Shown here piece by piece: positions 1-7,254 of a DNA stretch of 21,647 bases. The stretch is from a virus. The notes under the pieces are model-generated. The model had not been told where the DNA came from. It worked only from the letters and a program-made list of their open reading frames with translations, and did no database searches. The DNA lies in IMG/VR virus record IMGVR_UViG_3300033143_003584, positions 1-21,647 of that record. One strand, given 5' to 3'. Within the stretch, counting starts at the first letter, position 1. Every line of letters starts with the position of its first letter. A program made the translations under genes and the position numbers.

Positions 1-91
1 TCCGTTTTTCCCTATTCTCCAATCTCTGCTGCTGCATATCCTCAACGATCTGGCTTACTACCTTTGAACTAGTAGTAATTAATTCACTCAT
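1..91 (-). CDS. N-terminal fragment of an unknown phage protein, cut by the left edge
   Basis: An ATG at 91-89 overlaps the stop of the cupin gene in an ATGA junction and opens a frame that runs off the left edge. Thirty codons are visible, starting MSELITTSSKVVSQIVEDMQ and continuing with a Q/R/E-rich stretch that looks helical or coiled. It follows the major capsid and cupin genes, where head-completion or tail genes normally begin, so a structural role is likely but is only inferred from position. The overlap and the open frame support a real gene; the family cannot be recognised from 30 residues. Confidence 0.6.
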   Translation of the reverse strand, partial: MSELITTSSKVVSQIVEDMQQQRLENREKR

Positions 92-438
92 TTTCCCTTC
101 ATGCCTCCATGTGTACGCCTGAAAATATCCTCACCTTTAAGCTCAACCTCATAGATTTCAAGGCATTCAACATCTGTTAAAGCTCTAAATTGATGATATA
201 TCCCAGGGCTTACTGTTGTAGATTCACCCGGCCAGATAACTGTTTCATCTGTAATGCCTTCATCTTTCCATATTTTAATTGCTAAATTTCCATTTATAAT
301 GAAAAACATATTGGACTTTTTCTTATGATAATGCTCTGAGCAAAATCCACCCTTCTTAATCTTCAGATGATTAACAGAAACGATCCCATTATTAAATATC
401 TCCTCGGTTTCACCCCAGACTTTCCCGGCTTTTGACAT
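88..438 (-). CDS. Cupin-fold protein (single-domain)
   Basis: A 116-residue single-domain cupin. Cupin motif 1 is seen as G31, H36, H38 and G50, and motif 2 as PG at 78-79 with H82. The position normally occupied by the metal-binding Glu of motif 1 is Asn43, so the metal site has two or three His but lacks the canonical acid. Related small cupins resemble mannose-6-phosphate isomerase C-terminal domains and bind sugars or metals; no substrate can be assigned here. A strong AGGAGG site lies 9 bases before the ATG. The gene sits between the major capsid gene and the next, edge-truncated gene, to which it is joined by an ATGA overlap. A cupin at this place in a head operon could be a virion component or a moron; this is inference. 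Confidence 0.8.
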   Translation of the reverse strand: MSKAGKVWGETEEIFNNGIVSVNHLKIKKGGFCSEHYHKKKSNMFFIINGNLAIKIWKDEGITDETVIWPGESTTVSPGIYHQFRALTDVECLEIYEVELKGEDIFRRTHGGMKGK

Positions 439-467
439 AATTCAGGCCTCCTGTAAATCAATTTAAG

Positions 468-499
468 CTAGGGAGCTAGCGTATAATCTAGCCCCCTAG
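468..499 (-). terminator. Stem-loop between major capsid and cupin genes
   Basis: CTAGGGAGCTAG (468-479) and CTAGCCCCCTAG (488-499) form a 12-bp stem with one G-U pair in the RNA and an 8-base loop. On the minus strand it lies directly after the capsid stop codon. It lacks a clean U-tract afterwards, so it may be a weak terminator or an mRNA-stabilising or processing hairpin that sets capsid expression apart from downstream genes. Confidence 0.45.
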
Positions 500-515
500 T
501 CTTTTAACCTCTCAA

Positions 516-1571
516 TTAAGCAATAGCACATCGCTCTTGCTGATCAGTATCTCCAACAGCTCCACCGTAGGCCATCCAGCCTGCAACAGTGTCAACATAT
601 GCAAGCATATCAAAATCAGTAAATGTAGTCAGATCCATGCGATAACCAGCTTTATATTTCTTCTTAGGAAGTACAACATGATATTCAGTAGTCGTAGCCA
701 GCATTGTAGTTGTGATCTGCCGGAAATTGTAATCAAGATGCTTCGGTGATCCTACATAATTATCCATCTGGAAATTCAAGGCCTGTTTTATTCGGCCTCT
801 TAACTGCAATGGTACTAATACGATAAATGATACATTGTCTGGTGAAATAGCATAGCCTTTATTAGCACAGGCCAGCATGATTGTTTGAGCAGCCAGATTC
901 ATTGTTGCAACATCCCGGCTTGCTGTATAACCACGGGTCCCGGCTGCTAAAGTATCTGCTCCAACCTGCCAGGCAATAGCTGCTTTAGTGGCTGCGGCTG
1001 CTTCAAATAATGCGTAGAAAGTTGCAGCCCGAATCCGGAAAGCCTCGTTTCTGAATTCAATGGCATTATCCTCGATAGTCCAATAGTCCTGATTGTCGAA
1101 AAGGCTGCGATGCCAGTTTAAAGCTCCACCGTAATAGTCGAAATAAACATAATCCTTATCACCTGACATCTGATATACTTTCAGTTTCTCTCCGGTCAGC
1201 ACTTTCTTGAATGTCAGCCCGCTTTGAGTGGTAACCATTGAAAAGCCATCCCGTCTGGAACCCGAATAATCTCTGATATCGAATATCTGCTCAAATCCGC
1301 TGTCGTAAAGCGGTACTTCATGGAATTTGTCAATTACTTCTTTCGGGGATGCCGGAAAGTCACCAAGTACAGTAAAAGCCTGCATTGCAGCTCGTTGAAA
1401 TTTTTTCTTTTCCTGGAATTTTTTGCTTATAGCGTCTGATCCTCTAAACCTTTCTGGAGTGAATAAATCCGGATAAGAAAAAGCAAACTGAAGCGCCTGA
1501 GCTAATACTTTTCGTTGTTTCGGGTTTTCGTGATCAAAATCATCCCAAGCTTTTTTTGTTAGTATTTGCAT
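516..1571 (-). CDS. Probable major capsid protein
   Basis: A 351-residue protein that I assign as the major capsid (HK97-fold) protein, mainly from position: it follows terminase, portal, the protease-scaffold and a DUF2190-like gene, and it has a typical coat-protein length. The sequence is rich in aromatic and polar residues. It has a long central Ala-rich helical stretch (about residues 180-230, with RAATFYALFEAAAATK) like the spine helix region of coat proteins, and a C-terminal part of beta-strand character ending GGAVGDTDQQERCAIA. The ATG is preceded by GGGAG inside the end of the preceding reading frame. A stem-loop follows the stop. No cleavage site for the protease can be assigned with certainty. 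Confidence 0.8.
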   Translation of the reverse strand: MQILTKKAWDDFDHENPKQRKVLAQALQFAFSYPDLFTPERFRGSDAISKKFQEKKKFQRAAMQAFTVLGDFPASPKEVIDKFHEVPLYDSGFEQIFDIRDYSGSRRDGFSMVTTQSGLTFKKVLTGEKLKVYQMSGDKDYVYFDYYGGALNWHRSLFDNQDYWTIEDNAIEFRNEAFRIRAATFYALFEAAAATKAAIAWQVGADTLAAGTRGYTASRDVATMNLAAQTIMLACANKGYAISPDNVSFIVLVPLQLRGRIKQALNFQMDNYVGSPKHLDYNFRQITTTMLATTTEYHVVLPKKKYKAGYRMDLTTFTDFDMLAYVDTVAGWMAYGGAVGDTDQQERCAIA

Positions 1572-1573
1572 TG

Positions 1574-1665
1574 TTATTCTCCCTGCGTGGCTTTGTCGCC
1601 CTTCAGATCTATTTCAACCGTAGTTGCCAGCTCTGCAGCCGGTTCAGTAGCAATCCCAATCCAGT
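1574..1665 (-). other. Out-of-frame C-terminal continuation of the DUF2190-like gene
   Basis: In the -1 frame relative to the upstream gene this stretch reads GYYWIGIATEPAAELATTVE then a short tail ending KATQGE and TAA at 1576-1574. It has no start codon of its own and restores the normal C-terminus of the DUF2190 family. It ends just upstream of the capsid ATG, and its last codons contain the capsid ribosome binding site (GGGAG), so the restored frame also gives the tight spacing seen elsewhere in this operon. Confidence 0.6.
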
Positions 1666-1998
1666 AATATCCGCTTCGATAAACCGACTAACAGGATTTC
1701 CCTGTATGCCGTCCCAATAAACTTTATCACCAGGAAGGAAATTCCAGCCGGTCTTAGCGACTTTATTAACTATAACCTTCTCAATGTGATAAACCAGTAC
1801 GCCTTCCTCACCCAATACCCGCTCTGCGGCTTTCTTGCAGCCATCTGAATCATACGTAATATCGGTAAAAAGTAAGCCTACTGTTTCCTGAATCATATAG
1901 AGCTTCCCTTCGTAATAGGTAACTCCTGCTTCAGCATGGGTGAATTTGAAACTTCGCCAATCACCCATAGGCGTTGATGTTCTAAAATTGTTTCCCAA
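1609..1998 (-). CDS. DUF2190-like capsid-associated protein, C-terminus apparently frameshifted
   Basis: The frame encodes 129 residues. Residues from about 20 to 108 look like the DUF2190 (COG5471) family of small head proteins: a Gly-Val/Tyr-Tyr-Glu-Gly start of the beta fold, a GLLFTDIT segment, then GDKVYWDG and GNPVSRF. The family is usually coded just before the major capsid protein, as here, and is thought to decorate or stabilise the capsid. The start is TTG (1998) because GGAG lies six bases upstream, while the later ATG has no site. After GNPVSRFIEA the reading frame turns into a Leu/Arg-rich tail (ITGLGLLLNRLQ) unlike the family. The -1 frame from the same point continues GYYWIGIATEPAAELATTVE and ends at 1574, as the family should. 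The deposited frame therefore probably carries a one-base loss in a G run or a frameshift site. Confidence 0.7.
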   Translation of the reverse strand: MGNNFRTSTPMGDWRSFKFTHAEAGVTYYEGKLYMIQETVGLLFTDITYDSDGCKKAAERVLGEEGVLVYHIEKVIVNKVAKTGWNFLPGDKVYWDGIQGNPVSRFIEADITGLGLLLNRLQSWQLRLK

Positions 1999-2024
1999 TT
2001 TCAGCTCCGGTCTTTGGTATTTGA

Positions 2025-2100
2025 TTCGCCCAGATAATTGACCAGATTATCTGCCGGTTTTCGCCCTAACAGCCTGGCAGCTGTCAGCCGGTTTTCGCCC
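2025..2100. repeat. Three short GCCGGTTTTCGCCC-like repeats in a 140-bp gap
   Basis: The gap 1999-2138 has GCCGGTTTTCGCCC at 2053-2066 and again at 2087-2100 (34-bp period), with a shorter TTCGCCCAGA at 2025-2034. There is no gene with a start codon in the gap. The minus-strand frame after the scaffold stop pair TAA-TAG is open for 42 further codons, and it contains the repeats as LGEN, LGRK and LGES. The repeats may be a protein-binding site or the remains of coding sequence. Confidence 0.5.
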
Positions 2101-2138
2101 AGACGGTAATGGTAGGAACCGCCTGCCGGGTAAAGCTA

Positions 2139-2651
2139 TTAATCAGGTATAAAGGAAGCATCTCCTTCGCCTTCTTCGTCTCCAGGCTCGGATCCGCCTT
2201 TTCCTTCTGTATTTTCTTCTGTCTTTTCTCCGTATATCTCATCAATTGTTTTCTGCTCATCTAACGTATCATCCATGAACTTGTCAACCTCTTTCTCAAG
2301 ATTCTCAACATCTTCTGGGATAAAATTAGATTTCTTTAGTGTAATAAATTTTACCTGCTTATCGTCAAGTTTGCGGTCCTTTATCTTCTTGCTGAATAGG
2401 TCGTTGGCCTTGATCTTAGCCCCTTCAATTCCTATTTCCTTGATCGTGCTCTCAAATTTAGCTTCTTTATCTTTCCATTCCTTCTCGCTCTGCTCAAATT
2501 TCTTCTCTAACCGCTCATATCGCTTGATATTCCCAGACTCCTGGAAATGTTCTTGAATCGCCTTGTTCTTTCCAATCTCATCCATAGAATAAAGCTCATC
2601 AATTTGAATACGGCCTTCTGTGATCGCTTCTTTGATTTCTTTAAGTGTCAT
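2139..2651 (-). CDS. Nested in-frame scaffold protein (internal start of the protease gene)
   Basis: Inside the protease-scaffold gene, the ATG at 2651-2649 begins MTLKEIKEAI at the junction between the two domains. It is preceded by AAGGAAGGTGGAAAAATG, which holds two ribosome-binding segments (AAGGA and AGGTG). This would yield a free 170-residue scaffold: Lys/Glu-rich helices followed by an acidic Gly/Glu tail. Phage protease genes commonly encode the scaffold this way, so both the long fusion and an excess of the short form would be made. The evidence is the position of the site exactly at the domain border; expression itself is inferred. Confidence 0.6.
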   Translation of the reverse strand: MTLKEIKEAITEGRIQIDELYSMDEIGKNKAIQEHFQESGNIKRYERLEKKFEQSEKEWKDKEAKFESTIKEIGIEGAKIKANDLFSKKIKDRKLDDKQVKFITLKKSNFIPEDVENLEKEVDKFMDDTLDEQKTIDEIYGEKTEENTEGKGGSEPGDEEGEGDASFIPD

Positions 2652-3239
2652 TTTTCCACCTTCCTTCTTACCATCGTCTTTTTTATTTGCAAATGCCTGA
2701 ATCTGTGAGAGCAGAGTAGCCCCCGCAAATCCCGGCGTTTCCATCTCTGAACTGCTCAAGGCAATCCCGGTTATATCCCCTACATCTACATCGTGAATCT
2801 CGTCTCGAATATCCGGGTCTGAAGTAACCACTATATCAGCTTCAATAGATGCAATATTTAAAGGTAGTTTTCTATAATCAGGATAAATGTAAGCAATAGC
2901 AATCGCACTCACTTTGTCCTTGACCGTTCTGACTGTCTTACCTACAACCTCACCTATCGTTTCCCTGCCGGCATGACTTGAATCTAGATTGTGACCGTGG
3001 AATATCTTTGTCCCGAATTGCAAATTTTTCCATAGCTTCTTTATAGCAGATGAGAACCAGGTCATAACCTTTTGGCCAATGCCAACGAAGGTTGCCTTCA
3101 CCTCGCCTTCATGTCCTACAACATAAGCCTGGAATAGCGGATGATCATCCTTTTGTTTAATCTCCTCGTACAGATTAGAGGGGATAATATTGAGGATCTC
3201 GGAGGCTGCCATATGCTGTAATTTTGCTAGTATTTTCAT
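2139..3239 (-). CDS. Prohead protease fused to scaffold protein
   Basis: A 366-residue two-part head maturation protein. The first about 180 residues look like a prohead serine protease: FHGHN (His81/His83 as catalytic His candidates), a GEVVGKTV strand, then VGDITGIALSSSEM with Ser162-164 as nucleophile candidates, followed by a Gly/Ala loop. The rest is a charged, Lys/Glu-rich helical domain (about 200-330) and a Gly/Glu tail, as in scaffold proteins. A protease-scaffold fusion between portal and capsid genes is a known arrangement (lambda C/Nu3, Mu I/Z). The ATG at 3239 is chosen because it overlaps the stop of the preceding 47-codon gene as ATGA; an ATG 24 bases upstream is also in frame but has no better site. 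An internal start for the scaffold alone is listed separately. Confidence 0.8.
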   Translation of the reverse strand: MKILAKLQHMAASEILNIIPSNLYEEIKQKDDHPLFQAYVVGHEGEVKATFVGIGQKVMTWFSSAIKKLWKNLQFGTKIFHGHNLDSSHAGRETIGEVVGKTVRTVKDKVSAIAIAYIYPDYRKLPLNIASIEADIVVTSDPDIRDEIHDVDVGDITGIALSSSEMETPGFAGATLLSQIQAFANKKDDGKKEGGKMTLKEIKEAITEGRIQIDELYSMDEIGKNKAIQEHFQESGNIKRYERLEKKFEQSEKEWKDKEAKFESTIKEIGIEGAKIKANDLFSKKIKDRKLDDKQVKFITLKKSNFIPEDVENLEKEVDKFMDDTLDEQKTIDEIYGEKTEENTEGKGGSEPGDEEGEGDASFIPD

Positions 3240-3379
3240 TTTATTGCTCTTTTTTCTAACCATTTTAAAAAATTATCCGGTGTATAATGGTTATCCTCAA
3301 GTTCTAAATTAAGGCGTTCTTCATTATATTCTTTTAGCAGCTGCTTAAATTCTAATAGGCTATATGATTTATCTATCAT
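3236..3379 (-). CDS. 47-residue small acidic/helical protein
   Basis: A short gene that exactly fills the space between two others, with ATGA overlaps at both ends: its ATG (3379) sits in the stop of the 95-residue gene, and its stop sits in the protease-scaffold ATG. The product begins MIDKSYSLLEFKQLLKEYNE and ends WLEKRAIK. It is charged, predicted helical and without membrane segments. The double overlap implies translational coupling and supports the downstream start chosen for the protease. No family is recognised. Confidence 0.65.
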   Translation of the reverse strand: MIDKSYSLLEFKQLLKEYNEERLNLELEDNHYTPDNFLKWLEKRAIK

Positions 3380-3663
3380 TTCTTCCCCTTAATAGTAGCC
3401 GGGATTACTTCATCATGTATATATTTTCTAGTTCCGACTATCATAACTTCAGGTTTAGTTATAATATTAACATTCGATGATTTTATCTTGCCCTCAACTT
3501 TCCTAGCTGTTATTTGGATAGTGACTATGGGATTGCGTTGCTCTAATCCGTATTCAATTTTTACGCCTTGAATCCCTTTTATTTCTTCTCCATCAATCTT
3601 TACTGTATTCCTGGGATCAATATCAGCTTCTCTACTTATTTCAATTAGCTTTGGTATGCTCAT
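3376..3663 (-). CDS. 95-residue hypothetical beta-rich protein of the head region
   Basis: The product starts MSIPKLIEISREADI, has IDGEEIKGIQGV, and continues with alternating Val/Ile strands (NPIVTIQITARKV and KPEVMIVGT). It is small, soluble and of beta-sheet character, and ends in a basic KGKK tail. The gene lies between portal and protease genes in a chain of ATGA overlaps. Small beta-rich proteins in this place can be head decoration or completion factors, but no family is recognised, so the role is open. Confidence 0.7.
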   Translation of the reverse strand: MSIPKLIEISREADIDPRNTVKIDGEEIKGIQGVKIEYGLEQRNPIVTIQITARKVEGKIKSSNVNIITKPEVMIVGTRKYIHDEVIPATIKGKK

Positions 3664-3803
3664 TGCTCCCTCATTTTCCCTTCAGCTAAAGCAGAAAGCT
3701 TATCAAATTCTTTCTTTGCTTTTTTATTTAGCATTGCCACTCTAAGTTTTATGCTAACAAGAAGAAAAACTAAGCACATAAGAAGCATTATTAACAACTT
3801 CAT
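3660..3803 (-). CDS. 47-residue single-pass membrane peptide
   Basis: The ATG at 3803 lies in the stop of the preceding basic protein gene (ATGA) and its own stop overlaps the ATG of the next gene, also as ATGA. The product starts with a hydrophobic segment (MKLLIMLLMCLVFLLVSIKL), which is one membrane helix, followed by a basic amphipathic tail of about 27 residues containing KKAKKEFDKLSALAEGK. Such a membrane peptide in the head operon is unusual. The double overlap supports a real gene; its function is unknown. Confidence 0.6.
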   Translation of the reverse strand: MKLLIMLLMCLVFLLVSIKLRVAMLNKKAKKEFDKLSALAEGKMREQ

Positions 3804-4030
3804 TTCTTCCCCTTCTTCTTAGCAGCCCTTGCCTTTGCCATACGCTTCTTAGCCATAGCCTTTTTGCTAAACTCCTCAATATTATGAGTCGTTATCAGAG
3901 GCCCGGCTGGCCCGACTAAAGGCTGCCCCTCGCCCAAATTCTTAACGCTTATCCCCCCTGTAGTCTTGTACCCAAGCTTTTTCCCTCGCTGGCTGTCCTT
4001 TTTAGCGTTTATATTTCTTGTTGTTATCAT
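3800..4030 (-). CDS. 76-residue highly basic hypothetical protein
   Basis: A small protein with a Lys/Arg-rich start (NAKKDSQRGKKLGYK), a central Gly/Pro segment (GEGQPLVGPAGPLITTHNIE) and a strongly basic tail of alternating Lys/Ala (AMAKKRMAKARAAKKKGKK). The charge suggests nucleic-acid or capsid-interior binding. It follows the MPYP-motif gene after one base and overlaps the next gene by ATGA. No family is recognised; a structural or DNA-binding role is only suggested by composition and location. Confidence 0.65.
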   Translation of the reverse strand: MITTRNINAKKDSQRGKKLGYKTTGGISVKNLGEGQPLVGPAGPLITTHNIEEFSKKAMAKKRMAKARAAKKKGKK

Positions 4031-4031
4031 A

Positions 4032-4268
4032 TCAATCTCCTGTAGCCGCTATAAACTTTCCGCCATGATCCTTACAATGCGCCCTTGCCTGAGCTACTGT
4101 CCAGGAATCAGCCGGATATAAATAGCTTCGTTCAGATGATCCTTTAGTACGTCCCGGCGCCCGGCCTATACGTACTATATAAGATTTACCGTTATGTGTG
4201 CGCTTCTGAGATCCTATCACTTTCAAATTTAAATTAATTTCACAGCTGTGATTATTCGGATACGGCAT
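4032..4268 (-). CDS. Small MPYPN-motif phage head-region protein
   Basis: A 78-residue protein starting MPYPNNHSCEINL and ending with a segment PADSWTVAQARAHCKDHGGK. The MPYPN-H-(A/S)C start and the W-T-x-x-x-A-R-x-x-x-x-x-H-x-G end occur together in a widespread phage domain, often fused to portal, protease or minor head proteins; here it stands alone. The start is the ATG at 4268, preceded by GGAGGAGGG, rather than an in-frame upstream ATG lacking such a site. The gene overlaps the portal stop by 17 bases. The role is unknown, but its fixed position beside portal and protease implies head assembly. Confidence 0.7.
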   Translation of the reverse strand: MPYPNNHSCEINLNLKVIGSQKRTHNGKSYIVRIGRAPGRTKGSSERSYLYPADSWTVAQARAHCKDHGGKFIAATGD

Positions 4269-5682
4269 TAGTCCCTCCTCCATCCCCGAATATTTCCTTA
4301 CTTGCCAAGTCAGTCTTTAAATCTTCATTTTCCTTCATAACCCGCTCAAATTCGCTTTTCTCTTTATCCTCCTTCCGCTTCTGTTCAGCCTCCATATCGA
4401 ACCCAGGCAGTTTCTCCTGGAATGCTTCATCTGAAATCTTACCCGCAATAGCAGCCGGTAAATAGATTTTCTCAATGTGTTCATACTGCTCCTTCGTTAT
4501 AATTGGAATAGTAACTTTAACTTTCTTTGGGTCCAGCTTCCGTAGCTCTGAATACTGAGCATTTAGCGCATTAGTCATTTCCATACCCTTTGCAATTACC
4601 TCATCATATGCCCCGATCCAAGTCTCCCGCTCTTTCAATGTCGATCCGCTTACAAGCTCCATGAGATTCTCCGAGGTTGAGCGGTTCGACATCAAATCAG
4701 GGAAGCCTAAAAAGTGAACTGGTATGCCAGTTGTACCGGATATCATCTTTGCAAGAGTCGTTATTTCCTTCTCCAGCGATTCTATACCCTTAATATCAGG
4801 GCTTGCAAATCCAAGCTTGCCAGTATGTACGAACATCTTTTTAATTTTCCAGTTTACCTTTGCAACTTCAGCCTTAACCTTTTTAGCAGTTTCGGCATTC
4901 TCAACTTCTATATGCGGGATAGGCGATGCAAACAACCGGTCAATCTCCCGCCAATCCCTCAAGGCTTTATCCAAATTTTCAACCTGTGTTAAGCATTTCA
5001 TGATCTTCGGAGCCGCTTCGTTTGGCTTACTTATCCGGCCCCCAAATTTCTTATATACAAATTCCTTCTCATTTAGTGTTTCGTTTTTATCTTTATCTTT
5101 CGGCTTCCAGGTTAACTTTGTATATTTAGTATAATCCTGCGGGTCTGTTTCCACTTTATATTTCTTATCTGTCCAGCTTATAAACCGGACTGTTATCATA
5201 TCAACATCTTTATCATCTACTTTCACTTTATCATGCGCAAGTTTCAGGGCAATTTTCCCCTCAATCTCAGCCTCTTTTGCAAACTCCTGAACTATCTCCT
5301 GGTCTAAATCATTATATTCTAAAAATCGTTTAGTCCATTCCACTTCCGCTTCTGCGCCTTCCTCAACCTCTACAACCTCCAGTCCTTCGCCTATAATAAA
5401 AGCAGCCCGGAGGTCAATAATACTCCCCGCTTGCAGTACGCCCCAATCAGCGGTTCCGACATATTTATTATTTATCTCCTCAACCGCGCCTGAATAAGAT
5501 GTATATTTATTCCCGACATAGCTTGATTTCGCTTCAGTCAGACTTAATAGATTATTTTTTACAAGCGCTTGGAGTTTTTTAACCTGCGTTTCAAGTCGTT
5601 CATGCCTGCCCTTCTGGAATTGCAGCCGTGTGCGCATTGCCTGGACATTTGTAATATCTTTAATCCCTTTAAAAATATTCAT
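4252..5682 (-). CDS. Portal protein
   Basis: A 476-residue protein directly downstream of the large terminase gene, with size, order and composition of phage portal proteins. It has an N-terminal helical, basic part (about 1-60), an alpha/beta core with WGVLQAGSIIDLRAAFIIGE and a TTGIPVHFLGFPDLMSN segment followed by ENLMELVSGSTLKERETW, characteristic of the portal clip and crown region, and a C-terminal charged tail (KEDKEKSEFERV). Portals form the dodecameric ring at the head vertex through which terminase pumps DNA. The start codon overlaps the terminase stop by one base. I cannot decide between portal subfamilies. Confidence 0.85.
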   Translation of the reverse strand: MNIFKGIKDITNVQAMRTRLQFQKGRHERLETQVKKLQALVKNNLLSLTEAKSSYVGNKYTSYSGAVEEINNKYVGTADWGVLQAGSIIDLRAAFIIGEGLEVVEVEEGAEAEVEWTKRFLEYNDLDQEIVQEFAKEAEIEGKIALKLAHDKVKVDDKDVDMITVRFISWTDKKYKVETDPQDYTKYTKLTWKPKDKDKNETLNEKEFVYKKFGGRISKPNEAAPKIMKCLTQVENLDKALRDWREIDRLFASPIPHIEVENAETAKKVKAEVAKVNWKIKKMFVHTGKLGFASPDIKGIESLEKEITTLAKMISGTTGIPVHFLGFPDLMSNRSTSENLMELVSGSTLKERETWIGAYDEVIAKGMEMTNALNAQYSELRKLDPKKVKVTIPIITKEQYEHIEKIYLPAAIAGKISDEAFQEKLPGFDMEAEQKRKEDKEKSEFERVMKENEDLKTDLASKEIFGDGGGTNAVSE

Positions 5683-6917
5683 TAGTACACTGCCCCCCCT
5701 ACCATTTCAGCAAATGCCTGCTCCGGCACTCTGCAATGAGTATCAATACCATATCTGACCGCATCCATATGATGATTGTTGATTTTCACTGGCTCTGGCA
5801 ATGGATTCCCCTCTTTATCCTCTTTATATTTATATCGCTTTCGTTCGCTTTCAATATGCTCAGACCCTTTTATAATATGTATCGTTTTACTCTTTAAAAA
5901 ATCTATGCCAGCTCTTACTGAATCCGGCCCTTTCTGACATGGCTTTATATTAAATCCCATCTCTGCGATCTCATCAATCGACTTAGGCTCGGCTGAATCT
6001 GCATATATATCCTCATATTCTGCTATACCTTTCTCTTTCATCTTAAATCCTAATTTCTGATTTGTCAACTTTGTTTCATGAATTACTTCCTCCAGCCAGA
6101 ACTCATCAGCCTTCCGGTATATCCGGTCTAGTGCTGCAGGATCTACGCTATACCCGAAATCAAGCCCGTAGAATATCTCATCATAAAACTTCCCTTCCGG
6201 TTTATCAACTACATCCCAGTTATATATGATCCCTTTAGCCAGCGCCCATTGGCCCAACCGGTAAATCGAGTAATACACCTTATCACCTAAGCGCTCAAGC
6301 TTTTTCAGGTACTCTCTACGCACTTCCTCAATCGGGTTATCCTCAACAGTTGAATGATGTATATATGAACCTTCAAGCTTACCTGGCCCGGTTTTAGGAT
6401 ATTCATCATAGAAAAACATGCTTTTAATCCAGGGACCGGCAGCCTCATCCGGGTTAAATGTCATGAGGATCTGCTTATAATATTTTGTTGGTTCCCTCAG
6501 CCGTAAATCAAGCTGTGTGAAGTCATTTAAGGAAAATTCAGTCGTCTCCTCAAGCCAATATGATGTTATCCCTTTAATCGACTTGATTTTATCCGGATCA
6601 TCTAAGCCGTCAAATAGCAGCTCATTTTTCTGACCCTGCGGATTGTAAAATATGATTATCCGGTCAACTTTGTTATGCGTATATTTAATCTCATTTTGAT
6701 TTAGCACATCTTCCATCACAGCCAGCACGGACTCCCGACATCTTGACCGCACCTTGCGCATAATGAGTATCCTGTGATTGCCTTCCTTCATGCAGCGATA
6801 AAAGACTTTCCTGGCTGCAAACTCTGATTTACCAGAGCCAGCCCCTCCGCATAGCAGTAGATATTGGCTATCATTCTCTAAGAGCGGCCGGAAGGATTCA
6901 CTTACCGTTATTTTCAT
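5682..6917 (-). CDS. terL: Terminase large subunit (PBSX-type)
   Basis: A 411-residue packaging motor and nuclease. Walker A is GGAGSGKS (24-31) and Walker B is SYWLEETTEF (119-128, catalytic Glu123/124). The nuclease domain shows the three acid sites D253 (GLDFGYS), D307 (YADSAEP) and D385 (NHHMDAVRYG). The arrangement fits the PBSX/Terminase_3 family: it cuts concatemers and drives DNA into the prohead. It is complete. AAAGGA lies upstream of the ATG, the gene overlaps the small-subunit gene by 20 bases, and portal follows with a one-base overlap. All catalytic motifs are present, so it should be active. Confidence 0.95.
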   Translation of the reverse strand: MKITVSESFRPLLENDSQYLLLCGGAGSGKSEFAARKVFYRCMKEGNHRILIMRKVRSRCRESVLAVMEDVLNQNEIKYTHNKVDRIIIFYNPQGQKNELLFDGLDDPDKIKSIKGITSYWLEETTEFSLNDFTQLDLRLREPTKYYKQILMTFNPDEAAGPWIKSMFFYDEYPKTGPGKLEGSYIHHSTVEDNPIEEVRREYLKKLERLGDKVYYSIYRLGQWALAKGIIYNWDVVDKPEGKFYDEIFYGLDFGYSVDPAALDRIYRKADEFWLEEVIHETKLTNQKLGFKMKEKGIAEYEDIYADSAEPKSIDEIAEMGFNIKPCQKGPDSVRAGIDFLKSKTIHIIKGSEHIESERKRYKYKEDKEGNPLPEPVKINNHHMDAVRYGIDTHCRVPEQAFAEMVGGAVY

Positions 6918-7254
6918 TTTTATCCTTTATGTGGATCGTCTCAACTATAAGCTTACTATCTATTTCACCTGAATGCTCTATGTCCTTTTTATCAGTCTGG
7001 TCTAATACCTGCTTTCCAAGCCATATAAGCATAGCAACATTACCCAGCATAGCAACTTCAAATTGCTTTTTTCGGAGCCGTATTTTACCCTGTTCCCTTC
7101 CTTTTTCAATAACCGTTGCAAATCGCCTGCTTATAGTAGATTTATTACAATCAAAAAAAGACGCAATTTCAGATGTAGTGCATCCATAAGAAGCTAATGC
7201 CTCAACCTGTTTAGCATCTATTTTTGTTAGTTTCCTTCCTGCTTTCTTTGCCAT
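6898..7254 (-). CDS. terS: Terminase small subunit (HTH protein)
   Basis: A 118-residue protein with an N-terminal helix-turn-helix at about residues 12-45 (IDAKQVEALASYGCTTSEIA with SISRRF-like recognition helix STISRRF), followed by helices for oligomerisation and a charged C-terminus. Its position directly before the large subunit and its HTH make it the small terminase subunit, which recognises the packaging site and recruits TerL. The HTH resembles those of resolvases and other small subunits, so specificity is unknown. Its ATG is directly next to the PAPS-reductase-like gene's stop. Confidence 0.85.
   Translation of the reverse strand: MAKKAGRKLTKIDAKQVEALASYGCTTSEIASFFDCNKSTISRRFATVIEKGREQGKIRLRKKQFEVAMLGNVAMLIWLGKQVLDQTDKKDIEHSGEIDSKLIVETIHIKDKNENNGK

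Noticed and set aside
4724-5134. A 136-codon plus-strand frame within the portal gene
   Set aside because: Mirror of a coding gene: low-complexity Ser/Phe-rich translation, no ribosome binding site, and a clear portal on the other strand.
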